64,000 nt of DNA from JAKVBH01 sp049800955 (GCF_049800955.1 NZ_JBNAGA010000003.1:62001-126000); one strand, 5' to 3'. Shown: positions 9,129 to 18,515, counted from the stretch's first letter. Notes: generated by a model from the letters alone, not told the origin. Made by a program: numbers and translations.

Positions 9129-10111
9129 CAGTGGCCCCCTCCGCGCCCGTCCAGCCGGAGCCGGGGATCAATGAAGAAATAGAGGATATCCACCAGCAGA
9201 TTGATCGCCACGAACATGACGGAAATCAGCATGAGATAGGCGGCCATGACGGGGATATCGACAAACTGGATCGCATTGATAAAGAGCAGGCCCACGCCGG
9301 GCCATTGAAAGACGGTTTCCGTGATGATCGCGAAGGCAATGATCGCGCCCAATTGCAGGCCGATCACGGTGATTACCGGGACCATCGTGTTTTTGAGTGC
9401 ATGGCGGAAGTTCACCACACGGCTGCGCAACCCGCGTGCGCGGGCAAACCGGATGTAATCCTGCCGCAGAACCTCCAGCATCTCGGAGCGCACCAGCCGC
9501 ATGATCAGCGTCATCTGGTAGAGGCCGAGCGTGATCGAGGGCAGGATGAGCGCTTTGAGGCCGCTTTCGGTCAGAAAACCTGTGGACCAACCCCCAAGAT
9601 CGACCGTGTCGCCCCGCCCGAAACTGGGCAGCCATCCAAGCTCAACGGAGAAGATGTAGATCAGAAGGATGCCGATCAGGAATGTCGGCAGTGACACACC
9701 GATGAGCGAGGCGGACATGATCAGATTGGCCGTCACACCATCGCGGCGAATGGCCGTAAAGACACCAAGGGCAATGCCAAAGGCAATCGCCAGCAATCCC
9801 GAGACGGCGGCCAGTTCCAACGTTGCGGGCGCACGCTCCAGCAGGATCTCGGCGACAGGCCGACCCTGACGATAACTCACGCCGAAATTGCCCTGCACCG
9901 CGTTTTCCAAAAAGCGGTAGTATTGCACAACGAAAGGCTGATCGAGGCCAAGCTGCGTGCGCAGGCGTTCAATGTCTTCTGCGGTGCGCTCCTGACCGAG
10001 CATATTGTCGATCGGATCCCCCACGAATGTGAACATGGAGAAGGCCACAAGCCCTGTAACCAAAAGGACAAGCGCGGATTGGCCGATGCGCCGGATGATG
10101 AATGCAAGCAT
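9128..10111 (-). CDS. Peptide/nickel-class ABC importer, permease (DppB type)
   Basis: 327-residue inner-membrane permease of the DppB family. The N-terminus has one membrane helix, then GLDQPFVVQYYRFLENAVQGNFG, the usual DppB periplasmic stretch, and five more hydrophobic segments with the EAA-type loop (YIRFARARGL) around residue 225. It is the first gene after the binding-protein gene, separated from it by a gap containing a strong hairpin. The ATG at 10111 is the only good start. Substrate preference within the peptide/opine/nickel/glycoside group cannot be called. Confidence 0.92.
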   Translation of the reverse strand: MLAFIIRRIGQSALVLLVTGLVAFSMFTFVGDPIDNMLGQERTAEDIERLRTQLGLDQPFVVQYYRFLENAVQGNFGVSYRQGRPVAEILLERAPATLELAAVSGLLAIAFGIALGVFTAIRRDGVTANLIMSASLIGVSLPTFLIGILLIYIFSVELGWLPSFGRGDTVDLGGWSTGFLTESGLKALILPSITLGLYQMTLIMRLVRSEMLEVLRQDYIRFARARGLRSRVVNFRHALKNTMVPVITVIGLQLGAIIAFAIITETVFQWPGVGLLFINAIQFVDIPVMAAYLMLISVMFVAINLLVDILYFFIDPRLRLDGRGGGH

Positions 10112-10173
10112 GGGTGACGTCTCAGACGAGGGGACGGGCGCAATCGCGCCAGCAAGGGCGAGCCCTTAAGGAA

Positions 10174-10202
10174 GGCGCGGCGCTCAATCCGAGCGCCGCG
10201 CC
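10174..10202 (-). other. Intercistronic stem-loop after the binding-protein gene
   Basis: Perfect 12-bp arms GGCGCGGCGCTC and complement with a 5-base loop lie 7 bp after the stop of the solute-binding protein gene and before the first permease gene. GC-rich hairpins at this place in ABC operons usually protect the upstream message from decay, or partly terminate, so that binding protein is made in excess over membrane subunits. Confidence 0.7.
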
Positions 10203-10208
10203 CCTTTT

Positions 10209-11789
10209 TCAGTTCATGGTGAAGTATTTGACCTTTGGCTGATCCTCCGGATCAACTTCGATGCCCACTTTCTCTGCCATGCCCCAATTCAGGACCTGAT
10301 GGTGGATGGGGATGTAGAGCGCCTCATCCTGCACCACGCGCCAGATGGAGGCGATGTCGGCATTGCGCGCTTCAAGATCGGTATTGGAGGCCAGCGATTT
10401 GATCTTTGCATCGATCTCGTCGTTGTCAAAGCCCGTGCCGTTCCAGGTTCCGATATCGCTCTCGCGGCCATGCACGAGGAAATTGAAGATATATTCGGAA
10501 TCGTAGGTCGGAACGCCCCAGCCCAGCATGTAAAAATCGGTCTTGCCGTCGGTGATCTTGGGGAAGTGTTGCGCCTTCGGGATCGCGTCGAGGTTCACAG
10601 TCACACCGATCTGGCCCAGCATCCCGACAGCGGCCTGACAGATGGCCTCATCGTTGACATAGCGATCATTCGGGCAGTCGAGACGGATCGAGAAGCCATC
10701 GCCGTAGCCTGCTTCCGCCATCAGCGCCTTGGCCGCTTCCATGTCGGTGCTGCTTTCAGCATCCATCTCGGCTGTCCAGCCGTTGACGAAGGGTGGGGCA
10801 ATCATGCCCGCAGGCTGGGATTGCCCGCGCATCACGACGGTCTGGATCGCATCGCGGTTGATCGCCATGGACATCGCCTTGCGCACGCGCACGTCCGCGA
10901 GGGGGTTCTTGCCATCGATGTTGTCGGCTTCGATGTCATCGGCACCCTGGTTCATCCCAAAGAAGATCACGCGGTTTTGCGGGGCTTTCTTGACGACAAG
11001 GCCATCGGCGCTGTTGACGCGCTCAAGGTCTTGCACGGGCATGTCCTGCAGGAAATCGACCTCACCGGAGAGCAGCGCCGCGACGCGGGTCGCGGCGTTT
11101 TGGATCGGTGTGTAGATGATCTCGGAGACTTCCAAGGGGAACTGATCGCGGCCCCAATAGGCTTCATTGCGCACCATCGTCGTTTTGACGTCAGGTTCGC
11201 GCGATTGCAGGACGTAAGGCCCTGTGCCGTTGGCATTTGTCGTCGCAAAGGTGATCTCGCCGCCTTCAAAATCCTGCACGTTCACGGTGTTGTTGGCCTC
11301 GGTCCAGCCCTTGTCCATGATGAACAGGTTCGTCAAGTTGGAGGGCAGGATCGGGTTCGGGCCATCCGTGACCATCTCGATCTGATACTCGCCCACGGCA
11401 CGGACTTCCGTGATTGAGCCAATAAGCTCTTTCATGTCGGAATTGGGTTGCTTGGCGCGTTCAAACGAGAAAACGACGTCTTCGGCCGTGAAATCAGAGC
11501 CATCGTGGAATTTGACGCCCTGACGCAGGTTGAAGACCCAGACATTGGGATCATCTGCTGAAGGCGCCCAATCGGTCGCCAGTGCAGGCTCAAACGCGCC
11601 AGTTACGTCGCGGATGATGAGCGGCTCATACATCTGGTGGCGAATTGTATGGGTCGGGCCTTCGTTCTGGGCATGCGGATCCAGCGTCAGCGCATCGCCG
11701 GAGCGCGCCCAACGAAGTGTTTCAGCGCTCACTGGCGCCGTTGTGGCCAACAACACGGCCGTGAGTGTTAATGCAGTCGCGGTCTTCAT
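10209..11789 (-). CDS. Periplasmic solute-binding protein of the peptide/nickel ABC importer (SBP family 5)
   Basis: 526-residue periplasmic protein with a clear Sec signal peptide cut near AETLRW. Family 5 landmarks are LTLDPHAQNEGP near residue 35, the MYEPLI segment, FNLRQGVKFHDGSDFTAEDVVFSFERA around residue 90, and VRKAMSMAINRDAI around residue 300. It captures the ligand and hands it to the DppBC-type permease. Members bind peptides, opines, nickel or glycosides, and the ligand is not predictable here. It is the promoter-proximal gene. A GntR-type palindrome lies 45-63 bp upstream of its ATG. Confidence 0.92.
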   Translation of the reverse strand: MKTATALTLTAVLLATTAPVSAETLRWARSGDALTLDPHAQNEGPTHTIRHQMYEPLIIRDVTGAFEPALATDWAPSADDPNVWVFNLRQGVKFHDGSDFTAEDVVFSFERAKQPNSDMKELIGSITEVRAVGEYQIEMVTDGPNPILPSNLTNLFIMDKGWTEANNTVNVQDFEGGEITFATTNANGTGPYVLQSREPDVKTTMVRNEAYWGRDQFPLEVSEIIYTPIQNAATRVAALLSGEVDFLQDMPVQDLERVNSADGLVVKKAPQNRVIFFGMNQGADDIEADNIDGKNPLADVRVRKAMSMAINRDAIQTVVMRGQSQPAGMIAPPFVNGWTAEMDAESSTDMEAAKALMAEAGYGDGFSIRLDCPNDRYVNDEAICQAAVGMLGQIGVTVNLDAIPKAQHFPKITDGKTDFYMLGWGVPTYDSEYIFNFLVHGRESDIGTWNGTGFDNDEIDAKIKSLASNTDLEARNADIASIWRVVQDEALYIPIHHQVLNWGMAEKVGIEVDPEDQPKVKYFTMN

Positions 11790-11833
11790 AGGACCTCCCC
11801 CTGATTTTTTGAATCTGCCTCTGCGGACATCGG

Positions 11834-11852
11834 GGCATTGTTGGACAATGCC
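11834..11852. promoter_or_regulatory. Inverted repeat matching the GntR/FadR-subfamily operator pattern
   Basis: GGCATTGT-TGG-ACAATGCC is a perfect 8-bp inverted repeat with a 3-base centre. Its core TTGTTGGACAA fits the TNGTNNNACNA pattern used by FadR-subfamily GntR regulators. It lies 45-63 bp upstream of the binding-protein ATG, a normal operator position for the ABC operon. No GntR gene is visible in the window. Confidence 0.5.
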
Positions 11853-11961
11853 GCGATGGGGCGCAAGGGCTAGCTGATCAAAATCTGGGGTGCGCGTCGG
11901 GATTTACGCGGGCGCGCGCGTTTTTGGATTGCCAGAGCGAGGTTCAGGAACAGGCCAAAGA

Positions 11962-13428
11962 TCAAGCCTGAGCCAGATACCGATCCAAAGCGACCGTGGA
12001 TCCCTCACGCCAGATGAGATCCAGCCAACGCTCGAACGCGGCGGCAAATTCCGGCGCGTCATTGAGTTCGGCGTAGATGCCCTCCTGCTCCAACCACGCC
12101 GCGGGCTTCGTGCGCGCAGCGGTGGCGGCGATGGTCAGGGCGTCCCAATTCGGATCATTGGCCTCGATAAGAGAGCCATCCTCACGTGTGCCCTCGCACA
12201 TGCGCGCCCAGAGCGCTTCAACCAAGGCCAGACCATCGATCACAGTCCCAGTCGCCAGGGCATCGCGCAGGATCGGGAGCACGAAGCCGGGATGGCGGGA
12301 GCTGCCATCGAAGGAGACGCGCCGGGTGGTGTCATGGATTTCCGGATTGGCGAACCGGCCTTCAATCAGATCGAGATAATCCGCGCCGGTCATGCCCGGG
12401 ACTGCGTCTACATGGGGCACGATACAATCGGTCTGTACCTTCCGGAAAAACTGCGCGATCTGATCATTGGCCATGCAGCCTGCAATCGTTTTGATGCCGC
12501 GCAGCTCACCGACATTGGCCAGTACCTGATGGCCCGCATTGAGCATACGGATCTTCATGCTTTCATAGGCATGCACGTCGTGGGTCAGTGTCGCGCCGAC
12601 CTCTTCCCAAGGGGGGCGACCGTTACCAAAGGCGTCTTCAATGACCCATTGCCGGAAGTTTTCATGGGTCACGGGGGCCGCGTCATCGATGCCCCATTTG
12701 GCCACAAGCGCAAGCTCCGCCGGACCGGTGGCGGGCACAATGCAATCCACCATCGAATTGGGGAAGCTCATCTCGGCATCAACCCAATCGGCCAGTTCGG
12801 GATCACACATGCGGGCCAGCCCGACGAGGGTTTGACAGAGCACATCACCATTGTTTTGCAGATTATCACAGCTTTGTCCGGCAAACGGCAGATGCCCCGC
12901 AGCCCGCCGCGTGCGCAGCGCGGAGAGCATCGCGCCAAAGGCTGTGCGGGGCTGGTCTGGATGACTGGCATCATGTTGAATATCGGGGTGATCTTGATCA
13001 AACCCACCCTCGGCATCCTGATAGTAGCCACCTTCCGTCACGGTCAGGGCGACAATGCGGATCGCGGGATCGCTCATGGCCTCGATCAGGGCTGTATGGC
13101 CGTCAACAACGGGGACGAAATCGATCATGGAGCCGATCACCTCCGCAGATGAGCCCGCGGGGTCCAGCTCGATCAGCGTCGACATGTAGTCCTGGTCTTG
13201 CAGCTTGAGGCGCATGGCCTCATCGCCCGGGCGTACACCCGCGCCGATGATCGCCCAATCATGGGCAAGGCCTTGTTGCATCAAGCGGTGCAAGTACCAA
13301 GCCTGATGACCGCGGTGGAAGTTGCCAAGCCCGATGTGGACGATGCCTGCGCGCAGTGCGGAGCGATCATAGGTGGGGCGCAAAATGCCTTCTGGAAGGT
13401 TGGGCAAATTCGCATTGTTCAACTTCAT
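11962..13428 (-). CDS. mtlK: Mannitol 2-dehydrogenase (polyol-specific long-chain dehydrogenase)
   Basis: About 488-residue cytosolic NAD-dependent enzyme that oxidises D-mannitol to D-fructose and often also D-arabitol. The N-terminal Rossmann domain contains IVHIGLGNFHRGHQAWYLH, the family start. The C-terminal domain has the catalytic Lys/Asn/His region KIRMLNAGHQVLANVG near residue 290. I chose ATG 13428, preceded by AAGGGA; an in-frame ATG at 13458 overlaps the smoS stop (TGATG) and would add 10 residues. It is the last gene of the smo operon. Rhodobacter has a xylulokinase gene next, but here the peptide ABC operon follows instead. Confidence 0.9.
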   Translation of the reverse strand: MKLNNANLPNLPEGILRPTYDRSALRAGIVHIGLGNFHRGHQAWYLHRLMQQGLAHDWAIIGAGVRPGDEAMRLKLQDQDYMSTLIELDPAGSSAEVIGSMIDFVPVVDGHTALIEAMSDPAIRIVALTVTEGGYYQDAEGGFDQDHPDIQHDASHPDQPRTAFGAMLSALRTRRAAGHLPFAGQSCDNLQNNGDVLCQTLVGLARMCDPELADWVDAEMSFPNSMVDCIVPATGPAELALVAKWGIDDAAPVTHENFRQWVIEDAFGNGRPPWEEVGATLTHDVHAYESMKIRMLNAGHQVLANVGELRGIKTIAGCMANDQIAQFFRKVQTDCIVPHVDAVPGMTGADYLDLIEGRFANPEIHDTTRRVSFDGSSRHPGFVLPILRDALATGTVIDGLALVEALWARMCEGTREDGSLIEANDPNWDALTIAATAARTKPAAWLEQEGIYAELNDAPEFAAAFERWLDLIWREGSTVALDRYLAQA

Positions 13429-13457
13429 CGTCTTCGTCCCTTGGAAATGATCATCCA

Positions 13458-14222
13458 TCAGCTCATCCAGTTCCCGCCATCCACATTATACGTCTGTGCG
13501 ACAACATATGTCGCATCATCACTGGCCAGAAAAACGGCCATGCCGGTCAGATCGTCCGCCGTGCCCATGCGCCCGAAAGGCACCGCGGCACCCACTTCGC
13601 GCTTTTTCTGGCCGGGGGCTTTGTTCTCGTACTTGGCAAAGAAGCCATCAACGCCATCCCAATGCTCGCCATCGACAACGCCGGGCGCAATGGCGTTCAC
13701 ATTGATGCCGTGTTCAATCAGATTGAGGCCAGCCGATTGCGTGAGGGAAATCACGGCGGCCTTGCTGGCACAATAAACACCCACGAGCGCTTCGCCGCGA
13801 CGTCCCGCCTGGCTGGCCATGTTGATGATCTTGCCGCCCTGGCCGCGTGCTATCATGTGTTTGGCAACCGCTTGCATCGTGAATAACGGGCCTGCGACGT
13901 TGATATCAAACACCCGCGCGTAGTCGTCGCGCGTGATCTCGGTTAGAGGTGCGGCCGTGAATATGGCGGCGTTATTGATCAAAATATCTATGTGGCCAAG
14001 GCCTTCAATGGTTTGGGATACGGCGGTATCGATGCTGGCTTGGGACGTGACATCCATCTCGACGGCCATCGCACCGATCTCTGCCGCAGTCGCCTTGGCG
14101 CGTTCGATATCGATATCGCCAATGGCCACCTGTGCGCCTTCTTCAATATAGCGCGCGGCAAAGGCGCGCCCGATCCCTCGGGCGGCGCCAGTGATCAAGG
14201 CTGTTTTACCTTGCAACCGCAT
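13458..14222 (-). CDS. smoS: Sorbitol (L-iditol 2-) dehydrogenase, SDR family
   Basis: 254-residue classical short-chain dehydrogenase. Cofactor motif TGAARGIGRAFA lies near residue 11, NNAA near residue 87, catalytic Ser in the NMASQAG segment and Tyr-x3-Lys in YCASKAAV (Y153 and K157 region). The sequence strongly resembles Rhodobacter SmoS, which oxidises D-glucitol to D-fructose and galactitol to tagatose. Its ATG overlaps the smoK stop (TGATG), and its stop meets the mannitol dehydrogenase opening. Confidence 0.9.
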   Translation of the reverse strand: MRLQGKTALITGAARGIGRAFAARYIEEGAQVAIGDIDIERAKATAAEIGAMAVEMDVTSQASIDTAVSQTIEGLGHIDILINNAAIFTAAPLTEITRDDYARVFDINVAGPLFTMQAVAKHMIARGQGGKIINMASQAGRRGEALVGVYCASKAAVISLTQSAGLNLIEHGINVNAIAPGVVDGEHWDGVDGFFAKYENKAPGQKKREVGAAVPFGRMGTADDLTGMAVFLASDDATYVVAQTYNVDGGNWMS

Positions 14223-15226
14223 CAGTCTACCCGCAGGCCATTCGCGTCGAACTTGTGCAGCTCGTCGGTGCGCGGTGAAAGGTGGATCGTGTCACCATGG
14301 TTCAGGCGCACATCGCCAATGGCGCGCACGGTTATCGTGTCACCAAGCCCTGTGTTGTGAATGTGGAAGAAGGTATCGGAGCCCAGATGCTCCGCCACGC
14401 CCACCGTGCCTTGCCATACGCCGTCGCTTTCCACGACATCGATATGCTCGGGACGCACACCGATGGTATGAGCGCCAAACTTCGCGGCTTCCTCTCCTTC
14501 GACGAAGTTCATCTTTGGAGAGCCGATGAAACCCGCGACGAACTTGTTGCGCGGGGTGCGGTAGAGCTCAAGCGGCGAGCCAACCTGCTCGATGACACCC
14601 GCCTGCAACACGACGATTTTATCCGCCATGGTCATGGCTTCGACCTGATCGTGCGTCACGTAGATCATTGTTGTGTCAAGCTTTTTGTGCAGCTCGGAAA
14701 TCTCCATCCGCATGCCAACACGCAAGGCGGCGTCGAGGTTGGAGAGCGGCTCGTCAAAGAGGAAGGCCGCAGGTTCGCGCACAATCGCACGGCCGATGGC
14801 GACCCGCTGACGCTGACCGCCCGAGAGCTGGCCGGGGCGACGGTCGAGGTAATCGGTCAGGTTGAGCGCCTTGGCGGCGGCTTCAATCCGGCGCTCCTGT
14901 TCCGCCTGGTCCATGCCTGCCATTTTCATGGGAAAAGCAATGTTCTTGCGCACTGTCATATGCGGGTAGAGCGCGTAGGATTGGAAGACCATGGCCAGAC
15001 CGCGCTTGGCGGGCACGAGGTCCGTGGCATCCTTGCCGTCGATCTCGATATGGCCCGAGGTGATGTCTTCCAGCCCGGCGATCAGGCGCAGAAGGGTGGA
15101 TTTACCGCAGCCCGAGGGGCCCACGAAAACGGTGAACTCACCATCTTGAATTGTCAGGTCCAGCGGCGGGATGACTTCAACGTCACCGAAGCTCTTGGTC
15201 ACCTGTTTGAGTTGGATCTGTCCCAT
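14222..15226 (-). CDS. smoK: Polyol ABC importer ATP-binding protein
   Basis: 334-residue MalK/UgpC-type ATPase. Walker A GPSGCGKSTLLRLIAG lies near residue 36, signature LSGGQRQRVAIGRA near 135, Walker B FLFDEPLSNLDA, switch His in YVTHDQVEAM, and a C-terminal TOBE-type regulatory domain (HTIGVRPEHID). It energises SmoFG for sorbitol and mannitol uptake. It starts 25 bp after smoG and is coupled to smoS by a TGATG overlap. Confidence 0.92.
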   Translation of the reverse strand: MGQIQLKQVTKSFGDVEVIPPLDLTIQDGEFTVFVGPSGCGKSTLLRLIAGLEDITSGHIEIDGKDATDLVPAKRGLAMVFQSYALYPHMTVRKNIAFPMKMAGMDQAEQERRIEAAAKALNLTDYLDRRPGQLSGGQRQRVAIGRAIVREPAAFLFDEPLSNLDAALRVGMRMEISELHKKLDTTMIYVTHDQVEAMTMADKIVVLQAGVIEQVGSPLELYRTPRNKFVAGFIGSPKMNFVEGEEAAKFGAHTIGVRPEHIDVVESDGVWQGTVGVAEHLGSDTFFHIHNTGLGDTITVRAIGDVRLNHGDTIHLSPRTDELHKFDANGLRVD

Positions 15227-15251
15227 AGTTTAGGTTCCTTGTATCACAGGT

Positions 15252-16082
15252 TTACTTAACGGCGCCGAAGGTGAGGCCGCGGACAAGTTGTTTCTGGCTG
15301 AACCAGCCAAGGATGAGGATCGGCGCGATGGCCATGGTGGAGGCTGCTGAAAGCTTGGCGAAGAACAGACCTTCAGGGCTCGAGTAGCTGGCGATAAAGG
15401 CCGTCAGCGGTGCGGCGTTGACCGCCGTGAGGTTGAGCGTCCAGAAAGCTTCGTTCCAGGCCAGGATGAAGTTCAACAGCATGGTCGAGGCGATGCCGGG
15501 AATGGCCATGGGCGTCAGGATGTAGACCAGCTCTTCCTTGAGTGTCGCGCCGTCCATCCGTGCCGCTTCGAGGATCTCACCGGGGATTTCCTTGAAGTAG
15601 GTGTAGAGCATCCACACGATGATCGGCAGGTTGATCAGCATCAGGATCACAACCAGAGCGATGCGGTTGTCCAGAACACCCAACTGAATGCACAGCAGGT
15701 AGATCGGGTAAAGCACGCCCACGGCGGGCAGCATCTTGGTTGAGAGCATCCAGAGCAGGATGTCCTTGGTTCGCTTGGAGGGGACAAAAGCCATCGACCA
15801 GGCGGCGGGGATCGCGATCATCAGGCCGAGGATGGTCGAGCCGCCCGCGATGAAGATCGAGTTCCAGAGGAACCGTCCGTAGTTGGAGCGCTCCATCACG
15901 ACGCTGTAGTTTTCCAGCGTCCAGTCAAAGCCCAGAAAGATCGGAGGGCTCGCGATGGCTTGGGCCTCTGTTTTGAAACTCGTGAGGATCGTCCAGAGGA
16001 TCGGGAAGAAGATGAGCAATCCAATCGCCCAGGCAACGCCTGTGTTGATCAGTTTGCGGCGGGGTGTCACGCTACGTGCCAT
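15252..16082 (-). CDS. smoG: Polyol ABC importer permease
   Basis: 276-residue inner-membrane permease of the MalG group with six hydrophobic segments. The EAA loop is EILEAARMDGATLKEELVYI around residue 165. The N-terminal RRKLINTGVAWAIGLLIFFPILWT segment is typical of sugar-alcohol permeases. It starts 2 bp after the smoF stop and pairs with SmoF to form the channel for hexitols. Confidence 0.92.
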   Translation of the reverse strand: MARSVTPRRKLINTGVAWAIGLLIFFPILWTILTSFKTEAQAIASPPIFLGFDWTLENYSVVMERSNYGRFLWNSIFIAGGSTILGLMIAIPAAWSMAFVPSKRTKDILLWMLSTKMLPAVGVLYPIYLLCIQLGVLDNRIALVVILMLINLPIIVWMLYTYFKEIPGEILEAARMDGATLKEELVYILTPMAIPGIASTMLLNFILAWNEAFWTLNLTAVNAAPLTAFIASYSSPEGLFFAKLSAASTMAIAPILILGWFSQKQLVRGLTFGAVK

Positions 16083-16084
16083 GA

Positions 16085-16951
16085 TCAGTTATCCAGGTTC
16101 TTGCCGACGATCCGCATCAGGAAGATCGCGACGATGTTTGCAAGTATGATGGCATAGACGCCACCGGCGGAGCCGAGACCGACGTTCTGACTTTCAAGCA
16201 CGCGCTGGAAGATCAGGTAGGAGAGTGTCCTTGTGCCAAACGCACCGCCTGTGGTCACAAAGATCTCCGCAAAGATCGCCAGCAGGAAGATGGTCTGGAT
16301 CAGGATCACAATGGTGATCGCACGGCTCAGGTGGGGAAGCATGATGTAGAAGAAACGCGAGGTCTTTGGTGCGCCGTCCATCTCAGCCGCTTCAAGCTGC
16401 TCGCTGTCGAGCGACTGGAACGCGGTCAGGAGAATAAGCGTTGCGAAGGGAAGCCACTGCCAGCTCACGATCATGATGATCGAGGGCAGCGGGGCATCCG
16501 AGAGCCAGGAGACCGGCTCCGCCCCGAAGAACCGCCACAGATGCGCGAAAAGCCCGTTCACCGGATCCATGAACATGTTCTTCCAGACAAGTGCCGAGAC
16601 TGTGGGCATGACGAAGAAAGGGGCAATCACGAGGATCCGGACCACGCCTTGTCCCCACATCGGCTGATCCAGCAGCATCGCGATGAAGATGCCCAGAACG
16701 ACCGTGATAACCAAAACACCGAGAACAATGATCAATGTGGTCTGAACAGACGGCCAGAAGGCGCTCGATGAAACAAAACGAGTGTAATTGTCAAAACCGG
16801 CCCAGCCCAGATCGCCGCCACGCAGGGGCAGGTATTTCCGGAATGAAAACCATAATGTCATGATCAGCGGGACCAGCATCCAGCCCAGGAGCAGTACTAC
16901 TGCCGGGGCCATCATCAGTCGGGCCGCAGATCGGGAAGCCTTGGTTGCCAT
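16085..16951 (-). CDS. smoF: Polyol ABC importer permease
   Basis: About 288-residue permease of the MalF group. Six membrane segments are visible, with the EAA loop EQLEAAEMDGAPKTSRFFYI near residue 190. The start chosen is ATG 16951 (MATKASRSAA), nine bases after a GGAGGAG ribosome site; an opening further upstream (16996) lacks such a site. It follows smoE after a gap that contains a stem-loop. Confidence 0.92.
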   Translation of the reverse strand: MATKASRSAARLMMAPAVVLLLGWMLVPLIMTLWFSFRKYLPLRGGDLGWAGFDNYTRFVSSSAFWPSVQTTLIIVLGVLVITVVLGIFIAMLLDQPMWGQGVVRILVIAPFFVMPTVSALVWKNMFMDPVNGLFAHLWRFFGAEPVSWLSDAPLPSIIMIVSWQWLPFATLILLTAFQSLDSEQLEAAEMDGAPKTSRFFYIMLPHLSRAITIVILIQTIFLLAIFAEIFVTTGGAFGTRTLSYLIFQRVLESQNVGLGSAGGVYAIILANIVAIFLMRIVGKNLDN

Positions 16952-17035
16952 TGAATGCATCTCCTCCGTTGACGGCCCGCGAAAGCTCGGTGCCATCCTG
17001 CTCGACGCTTGAATGTAGTGGGGGGTCTTTGGGGT

Positions 17036-17063
17036 CAGAGGGCGGCGGCTTGGCCGCCCTCTG
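17036..17063 (-). other. Intercistronic stem-loop between smoE and smoF
   Basis: Perfect 11-bp arms CAGAGGGCGGC and complement with a 6-base loop lie about 20 bp after the smoE stop. As in many ABC operons, this probably stabilises the binding-protein part of the message or attenuates downstream expression. The position matches the hairpins after the peptide-binding and TRAP-binding protein genes. Confidence 0.65.
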
Positions 17064-17081
17064 GAGTTTCAGGAGCGTGGC

Positions 17082-18398
17082 TTAGCGGTAGCCAGCGGCT
17101 TCCATAACTTCGTTGGTGATCGCCTGAGCTTTCGCCAGCGCTTCTTCGACAGTCTGCTGACCAGCGTAAGCGGCGGAGAATTCCTGGCTCACTTCAGTTG
17201 CCATGCCCGCGAATTCCGGGATCGCAACGAACTGAATGCCAACGTAGGGAACCGGGTCAACTGTTGGGTTGTTCGGGTCTGCTGCGTTGATCGAGTCCAG
17301 TGTCTTCTGGGCAAAGGGTACTTTCTGGTACTCGGGGTTCTCGTACAGAGACGTACGGGCGCCGGGAGGTACATTGGCCCAACCTTCGTTGGCCGCAACG
17401 AGCTCGATGTAGTCTTTCGACGTGGCCCATTCGATGAACTGCTTGGCTTCGGCTTCCTGCTGTGTGCCGGCAGGGATCGCAAGCGCCCAGGCCCAGAGCC
17501 AGTTGGCGCGCTTTTCGACACCTTCGTTGTTGGGTGCGAGAGCAAAGCCCACGTGGTCAGCAACCGTGGAATCGTCGCCTGTGACGAAGGAAGCCGCAAC
17601 CGTGGCGTCAATCCACATGCCGCACTTGCCCTGGTTGAAGAGCGACAGGTTTTCGTTGAAGCCGTTTGTCGCAAAACCTTCAGGACCATAGTCGTTCATC
17701 AGGTTGACATAGAAGTTCAGCGCGTCGGCCCATTCAGGCTGATCGAACTGCGCATTCCACTCTTCGTCGAACCAGCGTGCGCCAAAGGAATTGCCTGTGA
17801 CTGTGATGAAAGCACCGCCTTCACCCCAACCGGCTTTGCCGCGCAGGCAAACACCGTTGATGTCATTTTCCGGATCATCCATGGCCGCTGCTGCTGCGCG
17901 GATCTCTTGCCATGTGGGTGCTGCGGGCATTTCCATGCCGGCTTTCTCCATCAGGTCGGTGCGATACATGACCATGGAGCTTTCGCCGTAGAAGGGTGCT
18001 GCGTAGAGTGTGCCGTCGTGGGACAGACCGTTGCGCATAGCGGGCAGGATGTCATCGACGTCATACTCTTCAGAGAGATCGTCCAGAGCAACGAGCCAGC
18101 CGTTGGAGCCCCAGATGGGTGTCTCGTACATGCCGATTGTCATGATGTCGAACTGACCACCTTTGGTGGTGATGTCCGTTGTCACGCGCTGGCGCAGCGT
18201 GTTTTCTTCCAGTGTCACCCACTCGACATTGATGCCGGTCGCTTCTGTGAACTGGTCGGTGTAGCCCTGCATCCGGATCATGTCACCGTTGTTCACGGTG
18301 GCGATTGTGATCGTTTTAGCATGGCTGTCTGCAAATGCACCGCCCGCTGTGATCAGGGTAAGTGCTGTTGCCGCACGCAGTGCGTTCTTGAGATACAT
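17082..18398 (-). CDS. smoE: Periplasmic polyol-binding protein of the smo ABC importer
   Basis: 438-residue family 1 solute-binding protein with a Sec signal peptide (cleavage near AFADSHAK). Segments such as EWVTLEENTLRQRVTTDI and the central APFYGESSMVMYRTDLMEKAG are characteristic of hexitol-binding proteins. It delivers sorbitol and mannitol to SmoFG. A GGAGGAA ribosome site precedes the ATG. It is the first gene of the operon. Its promoter region holds a 17-bp motif that is repeated at the neighbouring LacI-type regulator gene. Confidence 0.92.
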   Translation of the reverse strand: MYLKNALRAATALTLITAGGAFADSHAKTITIATVNNGDMIRMQGYTDQFTEATGINVEWVTLEENTLRQRVTTDITTKGGQFDIMTIGMYETPIWGSNGWLVALDDLSEEYDVDDILPAMRNGLSHDGTLYAAPFYGESSMVMYRTDLMEKAGMEMPAAPTWQEIRAAAAAMDDPENDINGVCLRGKAGWGEGGAFITVTGNSFGARWFDEEWNAQFDQPEWADALNFYVNLMNDYGPEGFATNGFNENLSLFNQGKCGMWIDATVAASFVTGDDSTVADHVGFALAPNNEGVEKRANWLWAWALAIPAGTQQEAEAKQFIEWATSKDYIELVAANEGWANVPPGARTSLYENPEYQKVPFAQKTLDSINAADPNNPTVDPVPYVGIQFVAIPEFAGMATEVSQEFSAAYAGQQTVEEALAKAQAITNEVMEAAGYR

Positions 18399-18468
18399 CC
18401 GAGTTCCTCCCTCGATAGGATGTGATGGAGTTAACGATACGGAAATAACAGCGCGCGCGTCAAACTAT

Positions 18469-18485
18469 TTTTTTACGCGCGATAA
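18469..18485. promoter_or_regulatory. Putative operator for the LacI-type regulator at the smoE promoter
   Basis: TTTTTTACGCGCGATAA occurs here, 71-87 bp upstream of the smoE ATG, and again in reverse orientation upstream of the LacI-type regulator gene at 19608-19624. The core TTACGCGCGATAA is a partial palindrome with TTA/TAA ends around CGCG, as expected for a LacI-family site. Additional GCGCGCG tracts flank it at about 18451 and 18497. Confidence 0.65.
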
Positions 18486-18515
18486 CTTTTTTAAAAAGCG
18501 CGCGTATACAATGGT

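Noticed and set aside
10299..11417. 372-residue frame opposite the peptide-binding protein gene
   Set aside because: The binding-protein family match on the minus strand is clear. The antisense product has shadow composition.
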